NCBI GenBank assembly: GCA_947165435.1
Contig: CAMVAI010000001.1
Coordinates: 1-64,000, forward strand
Reading direction: 5' to 3'
Origin: an uncultured Prevotella sp.
GTDB taxonomy: Bacteria > Bacteroidota > Bacteroidia > Bacteroidales > Bacteroidaceae
Length of the DNA: 64,000 bases
Of the stretch, positions 7,926 through 19,677 are shown one piece after another; within the stretch, counting starts at the first letter, position 1, and each line of letters begins with the position of its first letter. The position numbers and the translations under genes are program-made. The notes under the pieces are model-generated. The model ran no database searches. It was not told the DNA's origin and was given only the letters and a program-made list of their open reading frames with translations.

Positions 7926-9078
7926 AGGCCATGATGGTGATGTCGTCGCTTTGGGGGGCCGAGCCGGCAAAGGCTCGAACGTCGGCCAGCTGTGCGTCGA
8001 TGATTTCCTGGCATGTCTTGTCATACACCGTGCCCAGGACGTGCTCCATACGGGACTCGCCGTATTCCTCGAAATCGGTATTGAAGGCTTCGTTCACGCC
8101 GTCGGTGTACAGTAGCAGCGTGTCGCCGGGGGCCAGGTGTGCCTCACCGTCGCTGTACGTCATGTCGGGCATGATGCCCAGAACGCAGTTGGTGCTTTGG
8201 GGCAGTTGCTCCACACGCCCGTTGGCACGCAGGATATAGGGCGCGTTGTGGCCTCCGTTGCAGTAGGTCAGCTGACCGGTGGAGATGGTGTAGATGGCAT
8301 AGAACACGGTGACGAACATCTGGTCAACCGACTCCCTGCACAGCAGCTCGTTCGACAGGGTCAGCGTGCTGCCGGCAGTGTCGCCCTGCAGGCCTACGGT
8401 ACGTATCAGCGTGCGGCTGACGGCCATGAAGATGGCGGCAGGAACACCCTTGCCGCTGACGTCGGCCATGACGAGGCCGATGTGGTCGGCATCGATTCGG
8501 AAGAAGTCGTAGAAGTCGCCGCCGACATCCTTGGCAGGGGTCATCAGCGCAGCCAGGTCGAGCTGTGACTCGTTCTCGGGGAATGGGGGGAAGATGCGGG
8601 GCAGGATGGCATGCTGTATCTCCGACGCCACGGCCAGGTCGGTCTTCAGCGACTCCAGCTGGCTGTGCTCTTCCTGGGCTTGCTTGATGTATTCTATTTG
8701 CTTGATGGCCTTCTCGATGGTTACGCTGAGGTCTTCCAGGTCGATGGGCTTCGTGGCAAAGTCGAAGGCACCGCCGTTCATGGCCTGGCGGATGTTGCTC
8801 ATGTCGCCATAGGCACTCACCATGATGCACTTCAAGGATGGATTCTGCATCTCGTTCACCTTGGCGAGCAGCGTCAGACCGTCCATTTCAGGCATGTTGA
8901 TGTCTGACAGGATGATGTCGAAGTCTTTCTCCTTCAACAGCATGGTAAGTGCCTCCAAACCGTTGTGGGCAAAGTGGAATTCGTATTCGCCCTTGCGGAT
9001 TTTGCGGCGGAAAAACTGTGTCAGAAGCGACTCGAGGTCTGCCTCGTCATCGACACTGAGTATCTTTGCTGGTTTCAT
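7909..9078 (-). CDS. Response regulator (REC) fused to SpoIIE/RsbU-type PP2C phosphatase
   Basis: REC: KILSVDDEADLESLL...DIILSDINMPEMDG...TKPID; PP2C: MTPAKDVGGDFYDFFRID...VMADVSGKGVPAAIFMA...YCNGGHNAPYI...DDITIMALKRR. Confidence 0.92.
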   Translation of the reverse strand: MKPAKILSVDDEADLESLLTQFFRRKIRKGEYEFHFAHNGLEALTMLLKEKDFDIILSDINMPEMDGLTLLAKVNEMQNPSLKCIMVSAYGDMSNIRQAMNGGAFDFATKPIDLEDLSVTIEKAIKQIEYIKQAQEEHSQLESLKTDLAVASEIQHAILPRIFPPFPENESQLDLAALMTPAKDVGGDFYDFFRIDADHIGLVMADVSGKGVPAAIFMAVSRTLIRTVGLQGDTAGSTLTLSNELLCRESVDQMFVTVFYAIYTISTGQLTYCNGGHNAPYILRANGRVEQLPQSTNCVLGIMPDMTYSDGEAHLAPGDTLLLYTDGVNEAFNTDFEEYGESRMEHVLGTVYDKTCQEIIDAQLADVRAFAGSAPQSDDITIMALKRRA

Positions 9079-9118
9079 TGTCTATGGGTCTTTTGGAATT
9101 ACTTGTGTTATCAGCCTG

Positions 9119-9126
9119 CAAATTTA
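9119..9126 (-). promoter_or_regulatory. Putative Bacteroidetes -7 box (TAAATTTG) upstream of the REC-PP2C gene
   Basis: CAAATTTA on the plus strand gives TAnnTTTG on the minus strand, about 40 nt upstream of the ATG at 9078. Confidence 0.35.
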
Positions 9127-9216
9127 ATAAAAAATTATGAATCAGCAATATGTATCGCCTTAAAATAAACTTTATTTAAGTAGAACAAGCCAAATATCTG
9201 GCCGAAGCGCATCAGA

Positions 9217-12177
<2,961 letters not shown>

Positions 12178-15100
12178 CTATTGTACTTTCAGTTCTTTAA
12201 ACTCGATGGCATCGGTGGCAATGTGTAGGCGGTAGGTGCCGGCATTGATCTGCGTACCGGTGGTGGTGGAGAGCATCTTGAATTTCGGTGGCGTGGGCGG
12301 GAATGTCACGTCGCGGTCAACGAGCACGATGTTCTTGGCATCGGTGATGGTCATGCGCGCGGTGACGGGCTGGCCCGTCGTGTTCTTGTAACGGAAACGG
12401 AGGGCGTATTCCTGACCGAGGCCGGGGGTGATGACGAAGGTGGTGCCAGAAGGGGAGCCTTTTGGAGCAGCTGACTGCTTCTTTCCTTTGCTGGCCTGTT
12501 TTCCGTTAATAGGCTGATAGACGGTGGCGGGGCGCGCCTCGGTGTCCTGGGGCAATTCTGCTTTGGGCAGCTTGGCAATGGTGTCGGTGTCCAGGGCGTG
12601 CCAGTCGATGGCATCCTGCTGCACTTGCGGCCACTCTGGAACAATCGCTCTGGCAACCGCTACGGCAATGCCACAGATGACGGCCTGGCCGGCCTTCACT
12701 TCGGGGAAGGCGATGCGCAGGCGTCCGTTCTGGGCCTTGGCATATACCACGCGCTTCAGGGCTCCGCAGTAGCCGGCTTCTGCCCACGGGTCGAGGTCGT
12801 CGATGACGGTCTGCCCGTTGACGGCCACGTCGAAGATGCGCAGACCTTCGTAGTCGGCGGTCTCTGAGGCTTCACGGCCGTGCCACGGTTCAGTGAAGTA
12901 GAGCTCGATGCGGTAGAGGGTGGTGTCAGCGGATGAACCGCTGACCGCTGTGACTGGCAGGTCGTACCACAGACGGTGGCGACCGAAGCGGAAGCGCTGG
13001 AAAAGTTCGTCGCTCTGTGTGCCGCGAATGTCGGCGGTGATGTGGCGCTGCGAGGCCTGCAGGGCATGGATGCCAGGGAAGTCCTGACCCCATGAGTGGC
13101 TATGCAGGGTGTCGTCGGCCTGCCACTGTTGGCCGAACTCATCGCGGAAGGCATCGCCGCCGCAGTTGATGCGGTAGAGGTAGTGGTAGCCGGGGGCGGC
13201 TTTCACGAGGTCACGGTTGCGGTCGGCAGCGGTGGGGAGGGCGGTTGCGGTGGGGAGGGCGCCCGACGATGAATCGTCGGAAACGGGGGCAGCGTAGCGG
13301 TGGCGGTACATATAGTAGGCTGGGGTAGGCTCTTCCCAGGCAGTGACGAGACCCTTGTAGTTGATGGGACCTATCTTGTCGATGCGGCGCAGGGCACCGT
13401 CGGGCTGGATGCGTCCGGGGTTGTCGTGAGAATTGAAGATCCATTGGAAATGGCCGCAAACGCCGTGGTGGCCCGATGGGAAACCATCGGATACAGCGGC
13501 ATGGGGCACGGTATCGGCGAAAGCCTTCTCGGCCAGACGGGCCTTGGTTTCAAGTAGGTGGGTGAACGACTCCTCGCTGTATTTCGCGTCGCCGTGCAGG
13601 TCGATGGTGCGCCAGGCACCGTATTCACCGTTCAACAGCTGCTCGGGCTGCGAGAGCTCGCGGTCGTAGTTGTCGGCCGTGCCGCCGTAGGTGCCGCTCC
13701 AGTTCTGGATGACGTTCCAGTCGGTGCCCTCGCCGCCGTTGCAGGTGGTGATGGCACGCTGGTCACGGCAGGTGGGGTCGAGACTGCGGATGATGTCGGA
13801 ACACTCCTCGGCGAAGGCCTTGGGCAGCACACTCTCGTTCTGCAGTCCCCAGAGGATGATGCTGGGTGAGTTGCGGCGTTCCTTGATCCAGCGTATGAGC
13901 AGCCGTTTGAAGTTGTCGCGGAACTGTGGCGTGTCGTACCAGATGTGTGCCGAGAACTGGCTCCAGAAGAGCACGCCCTGCTCGTCGCATAGCTGTTGGT
14001 AGAGCAGGTTGTGGGGCTGGTGGGCCTCGCGCAGGGCATTGAAACCGGCATTGGTAATCTGCTTCATGCGCGAGCGAATCTGCTCGGGCGAGAAGGCATG
14101 GCTATTGCCAAGGAGGTGTTCATATTCGCAGGTGCCGTTGATAAATACGGGCGTGCCGTTGAGGCAGAAGCGGTGGTCGCCGTCTTTGCGGTGGACGGGC
14201 CACGAGATGCTTCGGATGCCGAAGGGCGTGCGCACCTCGTCGGTGGTGACCGTACCGGTGGCAAAACCATTGGACACACTGGATGCGGCCGGAGTGGTAG
14301 CAGATGCGGAAGATGCGGTAGATGCGGCCGGGCGTTTAATCATGGTGGAGAGGGTGTAGAGGTAGGGGTCACCGATGCTCCATCGGTGGGCATTGCTGAC
14401 AGCCTCGGCATGGCGGAGCGTGCGGGTCTCGCCGGGCTGGAGCGTGACGGGCTGTACATGGCGGAACACCTGCTTGCCCGAGGCCAGCGTAAACTTGTTC
14501 ACCAACTCAATCTGCTGGGGATGGTTGGTGTAGTTCTTCACCTCGGTGTCAATGAATACGGAGTCGCAGGCGGCATTGTTCCAGATGTGGACACCGAACG
14601 GCTCGATGCGCACTGCGTCGGTCTCGATGAGGCTGACGGGCCGGAAGATGCCGAAGGGCTGCGAGCCTTCGCTGAATCCCCACTCCGACGAGCATCCGCC
14701 ACAGACCCACGGCGAGGCCGTCTGCATGGCGGGGTGGTCCACAGCGACGGTCAGCGTGTTCTGGCCGCTGTGTAGGTGGTCGGTGACATCGAGCGTCCAT
14801 ACCGTGCGGCCTACCAGCTCTTTGGGATAGCGGTGGCCGTTGAGCGTGACGGTGGCGTAGGTGCCGACACCCTCGAACTGGAGGAAGTAGCGGCGCCCCT
14901 CGCGCTTGTCGCTGTCGAATGTCTTGCTATATATTGCCGAGCCGTGGAGATTGCCATGGCGGAGCTGGCGGTAGCCGTAGTAGTCGTCGAAATTATGGGG
15001 GAGGTTGATGGTTGTAGCGATAAAATCGCTACCAATTGACGAAGGCTGCGAGACGTGAGAGGCAATAGATGAAGGCTGCGAGCTGTGAGGGGCAAGGCAG

Positions 15101-16329
15101 CGGGCCGTCCAGCCCTCGTTGAGGGGCGTGACGGTGCGGCGGCCTTTGCGCTCGGGGGCGGGAAAGCGCACGGCAGAGCGGCCCATGGGGACGCTGGTGG
15201 CTACGGCGATGCCGCGCTGCTGGTCGTTGTTGACGGCGCAGTAGAAATGATACACCACGCCGTCGTGCTTCACCACGTAGCTCTTGTGGGCAAACAGCTC
15301 GTCGTAGGGCTTAGAGGGGATGATGAGGTCGGGACCGTCCCAGTCTTGCCAGTGGATGAGGTCGCGCGAGACGGCGAAGGTGTTGTAGGCGGCATACTTT
15401 CGGGCGGGGTTGTAGGCCGAGAAGTAGAACATGACGTAGAGAGCCTCCCCCCTGCCCCCTCCCAAAGAGGGGATGTTCATGCGCACTATCTGGGCATCGC
15501 CGGTGATGGTGCCGTCGCTGTCGTGGGCGAAGACGGGATTGCCGCTGTAGCGTCGCCAGTGCTTCATGTCGTTGGAGAGGGCGATGCCGATGCGCTCGCC
15601 CTTGGGGTGGGTGCTGTCCTTGCCACCGGCATTGTAGAACATGAGGAAGCGGTACTTCTGCAGTTCGGGCGGCAGTAAATGATTCGCTTTCCCCGTTCCG
15701 CTGTTCACTTCGTAGATGGTGCTCTTGTACTGCGTCATGTATTCCCACCACTGGGCGTCCTTGTCGTTGTAGCTCATGAGCGGACGGTCCTGCGTCTGCC
15801 ACTGGTGCGCCTTTGTGACATCCCCCTTGGTCGAGGCGATGCCGATGCTCAGCGGTGCATTCACGGCCTCATAGCCTGTGCCGGGTCCGCCAATATAGGT
15901 CATGTAGTAGCGACCTTTATAGGTTCCGATGTCATAACTGCCGCCCCATTCGTAGTCGATGAGTGCCGGGAAACCGCCCCGCTGGTTCTGGTCCCAGAGG
16001 TTGGCACCGTCGGCGGGATAGGCCAGCAGGCGCCCCTCGGTCTGCCAGTGCAGCAGGTCGTCGCTCGTCGCCAGCCATGTCTCGTAGCCGCGCCCGTCGG
16101 TGCCGTCCTTGCCGTTATATACCACGTAGGTCATCAGCCACCGTCCGTCTTTGCGGAACACGGTGGGACAGTCTATCTTATGGTAGTTGTCTGTTGGAGC
16201 CACCACCATTCCGTATTTATAGGGTGTGCGCACCTCCTGGTAGATGCGCCGCATCTGCTGTTCGCTGATGTTTTGTGCCGTGACGGCGAGGCTGACGAAA
16301 ACAAATAGCGCGGTCAGTTTTATTTTCAT
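12178..16329 (-). CDS. Multimodular CAZyme: N-terminal GH43/GH137-like beta-propeller, GH2 module, malectin-like C-terminal domain
   Basis: N-term APTDNYHKIDCPTVFRKDGRWLMTYVVYNG...GIALSNDMKHWRRYSGNPVF; GH2 NLPHNFDDYYG...FLQFEGVGTYATVTLNGH...REAHQPHNLLYQQLCDEQGVLFWSQ...SIILWGLQNES; malectin-like YRINCGGDAFRDEFGQQWQADD. Confidence 0.8.
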   Translation of the reverse strand: MKIKLTALFVFVSLAVTAQNISEQQMRRIYQEVRTPYKYGMVVAPTDNYHKIDCPTVFRKDGRWLMTYVVYNGKDGTDGRGYETWLATSDDLLHWQTEGRLLAYPADGANLWDQNQRGGFPALIDYEWGGSYDIGTYKGRYYMTYIGGPGTGYEAVNAPLSIGIASTKGDVTKAHQWQTQDRPLMSYNDKDAQWWEYMTQYKSTIYEVNSGTGKANHLLPPELQKYRFLMFYNAGGKDSTHPKGERIGIALSNDMKHWRRYSGNPVFAHDSDGTITGDAQIVRMNIPSLGGGRGEALYVMFYFSAYNPARKYAAYNTFAVSRDLIHWQDWDGPDLIIPSKPYDELFAHKSYVVKHDGVVYHFYCAVNNDQQRGIAVATSVPMGRSAVRFPAPERKGRRTVTPLNEGWTARCLAPHSSQPSSIASHVSQPSSIGSDFIATTINLPHNFDDYYGYRQLRHGNLHGSAIYSKTFDSDKREGRRYFLQFEGVGTYATVTLNGHRYPKELVGRTVWTLDVTDHLHSGQNTLTVAVDHPAMQTASPWVCGGCSSEWGFSEGSQPFGIFRPVSLIETDAVRIEPFGVHIWNNAACDSVFIDTEVKNYTNHPQQIELVNKFTLASGKQVFRHVQPVTLQPGETRTLRHAEAVSNAHRWSIGDPYLYTLSTMIKRPAASTASSASATTPAASSVSNGFATGTVTTDEVRTPFGIRSISWPVHRKDGDHRFCLNGTPVFINGTCEYEHLLGNSHAFSPEQIRSRMKQITNAGFNALREAHQPHNLLYQQLCDEQGVLFWSQFSAHIWYDTPQFRDNFKRLLIRWIKERRNSPSIILWGLQNESVLPKAFAEECSDIIRSLDPTCRDQRAITTCNGGEGTDWNVIQNWSGTYGGTADNYDRELSQPEQLLNGEYGAWRTIDLHGDAKYSEESFTHLLETKARLAEKAFADTVPHAAVSDGFPSGHHGVCGHFQWIFNSHDNPGRIQPDGALRRIDKIGPINYKGLVTAWEEPTPAYYMYRHRYAAPVSDDSSSGALPTATALPTAADRNRDLVKAAPGYHYLYRINCGGDAFRDEFGQQWQADDTLHSHSWGQDFPGIHALQASQRHITADIRGTQSDELFQRFRFGRHRLWYDLPVTAVSGSSADTTLYRIELYFTEPWHGREASETADYEGLRIFDVAVNGQTVIDDLDPWAEAGYCGALKRVVYAKAQNGRLRIAFPEVKAGQAVICGIAVAVARAIVPEWPQVQQDAIDWHALDTDTIAKLPKAELPQDTEARPATVYQPINGKQASKGKKQSAAPKGSPSGTTFVITPGLGQEYALRFRYKNTTGQPVTARMTITDAKNIVLVDRDVTFPPTPPKFKMLSTTTGTQINAGTYRLHIATDAIEFKELKVQ
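14255..14287. repeat. Hairpin element (family 2, diverged copy) inside the propeller-GH2 gene
   Basis: CCGGTGG CAAAA CCATTGG then ACACACTGGATGCGG; encodes ASSVSNGFATG. Confidence 0.5.
15014..15041. repeat. Hairpin element (family 2, diverged copy) inside the propeller-GH2 gene
   Basis: GTAGCGAT AAA ATCGCTAC, 8-bp perfect stem; encodes SSIGSDFIAT. Confidence 0.55.
15444..15472. repeat. GC-rich palindromic element (family 1) in frame within the propeller domain
   Basis: CCTCCCCCCTG CCCCTC CCAAA GAGGGG; encodes the extra peptide NIPSLGGGRGEA. Confidence 0.65.
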
Positions 16330-16352
16330 CGTTTATTATTGTTTTATTATTT

Positions 16353-19196
16353 TTATTTTTGGAACAGCCAGTCAACCTCGCCCGACGGACCGTTGAGTCC
16401 GCAGTCGCGCGGCTTGATGTCGCTGGTGGTGAAACCGGCCACCATCAGGATGCCCTTGGGCAGGCGTAGCGTCTGGCGACCGGCGGGGAGCGTGTATTGA
16501 TGGATATTCACTTTTGGCATCTGTACGATGCTGATGGCATTGGTCAGTAGCGGCTCGGCCTGGCCGTACTCATTGCCCGTGGCATCAATCTCCAATTTGG
16601 GAGCCTTGGCCCATTTCGGGTCGTCGTCTTTGAACAGGCCGACGAGCAGCTTGACGGGCGTGTCGCTCTCATACTCGATGGTGGTGCCTATGATGCGGGT
16701 GGTGTCGCGGTTGAGCACGAGGGCCTGCAGGTTGGCGAGCTCCGGGGCGATGGAGTCAACGGGGGTGTCGGGGCGGTTCTCGAAGAGGATGGCACCCTTC
16801 TTCAGCGTTTGAAGTTTGAAGTTTGAAGTTTGAAGTTTATGAATTGTTACTTCGGCGGGCTGGGCGGGCAGGATCTTGACATCGGCGAGGGCTGCGGGGT
16901 GCTTCAGCTTCTCGATGTTGGCGCGGAAGGCATCCAGCTCTTCCTGATAGACGGTGGCCAGCTCCGACCATGTCTTCATCTTGCCACCGTCGCCGCCTAC
17001 GGGGATACGGCGCTGGGCCGTCTGCATGCTGTTGGCATAGAGATACCAGTCGTCGGTCATGCGGCTAAGGTCATACCAGATGCTCAGGCTCTGTTCGAGC
17101 CATACGACGGCTGTCTCCAGGTGGGCGATGTCCTGTGTCCACTTGTAGCGTAGCACCTCGGCGGCAGCACGCACCTTCAGCTGGAAGGCTTTGGCGAACG
17201 AGGCATAGCAAAGCATGTCGTTCCACACGCGCTGGTATTCGTCGGCATGGCGGGTGGGCTTGGCGGCAGCGGCTCCCATTTCGACCAGCGCACGGTCGCC
17301 GTGGTTGACACACTGGTCGATGATGTCGAGCGGCAGTTCGCCCTGATGGGGCAAACCCTTGTGCTCTTTCTCGATATACTCGATGAGCTTTTCGCCCTCC
17401 GGGCCGCAGCTCTCGTAGAAGCCGGGGTAGATGGTGTACTTATACGGATTGACCAGTTCGCCCATGGTCATGCCGAGAAGTAGCGTCTGGCGGTTGCCCT
17501 CGGTGATGCCGAAGCGGCGCAGCAGCTTGGGGGCTATCTCGCCGGCCTCGTCGTAGGCGTTGAGCAGATGGCCGGCGGCGATGGTGTCGATGCCGTAGTA
17601 ATCGGCCAGCACGCGCTGCCAGTAGGAACGCTCGGTGGCAGCGGCAAAACCGCTGCCCACAGTGGAGGCGGAAGGACCGCTGCCCACAGTGGAGGCGAGA
17701 GGACCGCTGCCCACAGTGGAGGCGGGGGACATGGAGCCGGTGCGGTCGTTCCAGGCGTAGCGCCCCCAGGCCTGATACCACATCCAGTCGCGGTCGAGCT
17801 GCTTCAGGCGCTGACCGTCGGGCAGCTTGTCGGCGGTGTAAGGCCAGTCCCAGTAGGAGGCTTGGGGGTAGAGGTGCAGTCCTCGGGAGTGGTGTACGCG
17901 GTGCATGGCCTGGACGGTCTTCTGGATGAAGGCAGGACTGGACCAGCGCCACGGTTCCAGATTGGCGAGGATGTGTACGTTGTCGATATGCACGGGAGCG
18001 GCAGCAGCCAGCTGGCGGTGGGTCTCGCCCCAAGGCCCTCCGGGGGTATAGGTGGTCAGGCTCTCGCCCGTGTACTTCGACATCGTATATATATTAGGAT
18101 AGAGCGGCAGGCTCTCCTTCAGCACCAGCGGCCCGTCGGTATCATGCGAGCGCAGCACGATGGGTGGCAGTTTACCCCCTCCTGTCCCCCCCCTGGGGGA
18201 GGCTTTCTGCGCGTCGGCTCCCCTCCCTACTGGGGAGGGGGTGGGGGTGGGGCTGCCCAGTCCGTCCTTGATACCGGGAATGATGGTCTCCTTCATCCAT
18301 TTCACGTCGTCGTCGATGGTGGCCATTGCCTCGCCGAGACATACCAGCAGGCCGACGTTGGGGTAGTTCTTGATGAAGGCTGCTATCGACTTGCGGGTGT
18401 AGTCGCTGATGAGCGGGGTGATGGGGCGGTGGCGGTCTTGCGTCTTCAGACCATAGTGGTCGGCAAAGGGCTTGCTCAGGATGATGTTATAGAACATCTG
18501 GATGACCCAGATGCCGCGACGGTCGGCCTCGTGGGTAAGGAATGAGAACATGTCCACGTTCTTCTGGAACGTCGCCTCGTCCACCTCCAGGGCGAAGGGA
18601 TAGTCCTTCAGCTTGACGAGCGAAGCGAAGGGGTGGCCGTTCCAGAGATACAGCGAGTTGTACTTGTTCTCGACCATCATGTCGAGGTATTTCACCCACT
18701 CCGCCTTGTCATAGAACCAGGGGAAGTTCTCAGGAGTATAGGGATACTCATAGACCCCATGACCGGGCAGATAGACCGTCTTCTGCAGTCCGATACATGT
18801 GCCACGCATCACCATCTGCGGCTGTTCCGTGATGGATTGTTGAAGCCCTGTCGCAGCGAAATGCTCAATGCTGCCAGCCTGCCGGATGCGGTCGGCCAGC
18901 TCCACGCATCCGTAGATGACCCCCGTGGCATCGTTGCCGCTCACGGTGATGCCCTGCTTGCCCTTGGCGATGGTGTAGCCCTCGGCAGGTCCGTTGCCCG
19001 CCACCGACAGCGTAATCTTGTAGTCGGCTTTTTTCTGGGCAACATGATGCCCCATCTCTGTCAACTTCTTCTGCAGATATTCTGCTGCATATTGTTCACG
19101 TGCCGAAGCATGTCTTTCTACTACAATGCTGATGCTCTTGGCCGTTGCCGTTACAGCCATAGAGACCATGATAACGATGGCGATAATCTTCTTCAT
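16353..19196 (-). CDS. Alpha-glucuronidase-like glycoside hydrolase (GH67/GH115/GH20-type N-terminal domain plus barrel)
   Basis: ITVSGNDATGVIYGCVELADRIR N-terminal domain; barrel motifs YLDMMVENKYNSLYLWNGHPF, LVCLGEAM, PIVLRSHDTDGP, HILANLEPWRWSSP, YPQASYWDWPYT. Confidence 0.6.
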   Translation of the reverse strand: MKKIIAIVIMVSMAVTATAKSISIVVERHASAREQYAAEYLQKKLTEMGHHVAQKKADYKITLSVAGNGPAEGYTIAKGKQGITVSGNDATGVIYGCVELADRIRQAGSIEHFAATGLQQSITEQPQMVMRGTCIGLQKTVYLPGHGVYEYPYTPENFPWFYDKAEWVKYLDMMVENKYNSLYLWNGHPFASLVKLKDYPFALEVDEATFQKNVDMFSFLTHEADRRGIWVIQMFYNIILSKPFADHYGLKTQDRHRPITPLISDYTRKSIAAFIKNYPNVGLLVCLGEAMATIDDDVKWMKETIIPGIKDGLGSPTPTPSPVGRGADAQKASPRGGTGGGKLPPIVLRSHDTDGPLVLKESLPLYPNIYTMSKYTGESLTTYTPGGPWGETHRQLAAAAPVHIDNVHILANLEPWRWSSPAFIQKTVQAMHRVHHSRGLHLYPQASYWDWPYTADKLPDGQRLKQLDRDWMWYQAWGRYAWNDRTGSMSPASTVGSGPLASTVGSGPSASTVGSGFAAATERSYWQRVLADYYGIDTIAAGHLLNAYDEAGEIAPKLLRRFGITEGNRQTLLLGMTMGELVNPYKYTIYPGFYESCGPEGEKLIEYIEKEHKGLPHQGELPLDIIDQCVNHGDRALVEMGAAAAKPTRHADEYQRVWNDMLCYASFAKAFQLKVRAAAEVLRYKWTQDIAHLETAVVWLEQSLSIWYDLSRMTDDWYLYANSMQTAQRRIPVGGDGGKMKTWSELATVYQEELDAFRANIEKLKHPAALADVKILPAQPAEVTIHKLQTSNFKLQTLKKGAILFENRPDTPVDSIAPELANLQALVLNRDTTRIIGTTIEYESDTPVKLLVGLFKDDDPKWAKAPKLEIDATGNEYGQAEPLLTNAISIVQMPKVNIHQYTLPAGRQTLRLPKGILMVAGFTTSDIKPRDCGLNGPSGEVDWLFQK
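17637..17724. repeat. Family 2 hairpin plus three 27-bp tandem units, in frame in the alpha-glucuronidase-like gene
   Basis: GGCAGCGG CAAAA CCGCTGCC hairpin 17637-17657; ACCGCTGCCCACAGTGGAGGCG at 17649, 17676 and 17703; encodes (ASTVGSGxx)3. Confidence 0.85.
18175..18250. repeat. Inverted pair of family 1 palindromic elements (BIME-like) in frame
   Basis: CCCCCTCCTGTCCCCCCCCTGGGGGAGG followed by CTCCCCTCCCTACTGGGGAGGGGGTGGGGG; encodes SPTPTPSPVGRGADAQKASPRGGTGGGKL. Confidence 0.75.
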
Positions 19197-19439
19197 AATA
19201 TTATGCAGTATCTATATTATATAGATAATGACTGACGAAAAGGCAAAATGTCATCATACCCAATGGTCATCATGTAGTAGGGTGGGCAGATATTTTTTTC
19301 TACGAAAATCATCATTGTTAGCTCTTTTCCTACAAAACAGTGCGGACTGTTAGAGGAATAATGTGTATTTTTGCAGCTGATACGGGGAAATCCGTTTTTT
19401 GGGGTGCTATCCTTTCCAAAAAAACTGCATAATACTGGA

Positions 19440-19643
19440 TATGCAGGCGGCAAGGAGCTTACCGTGTACAATGCCTATTACCTCGATTTCCAGAGTAAGT
19501 GGACGGAATACTATCCGCAGATCGCTGTCGGAGACGATGTGCTCGTTTATGGCAGGGTGGTCAATTATCATGGCACCGCGCCAGAATTTGCTGACAGGAA
19601 ATGTTACGTTATTCCGCTTCCGGTTCCTCAATATGGGAAATGA
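19440..19643 (+). pseudogene. Orphan C-terminal fragment of an exported OB-fold-type domain protein
   Basis: GGKELTVYNAYYLDFQSKWTEYYPQIAVGDDVLVYGRVVNYHGTAPEFADRKCYVI resembles the VYGKLxNYxGTPEFA OB-fold-like domain; no signal peptide or upstream domain remains. Confidence 0.45.
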
Positions 19644-19677
19644 GGTGAGATAATGGCACTGACCCTGACCGCTTGCG

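Noticed and set aside
17637-17724. Possible CRISPR-like array
   Set aside because: Three 27-bp units are contiguous, without spacers, and code in frame within an enzyme.
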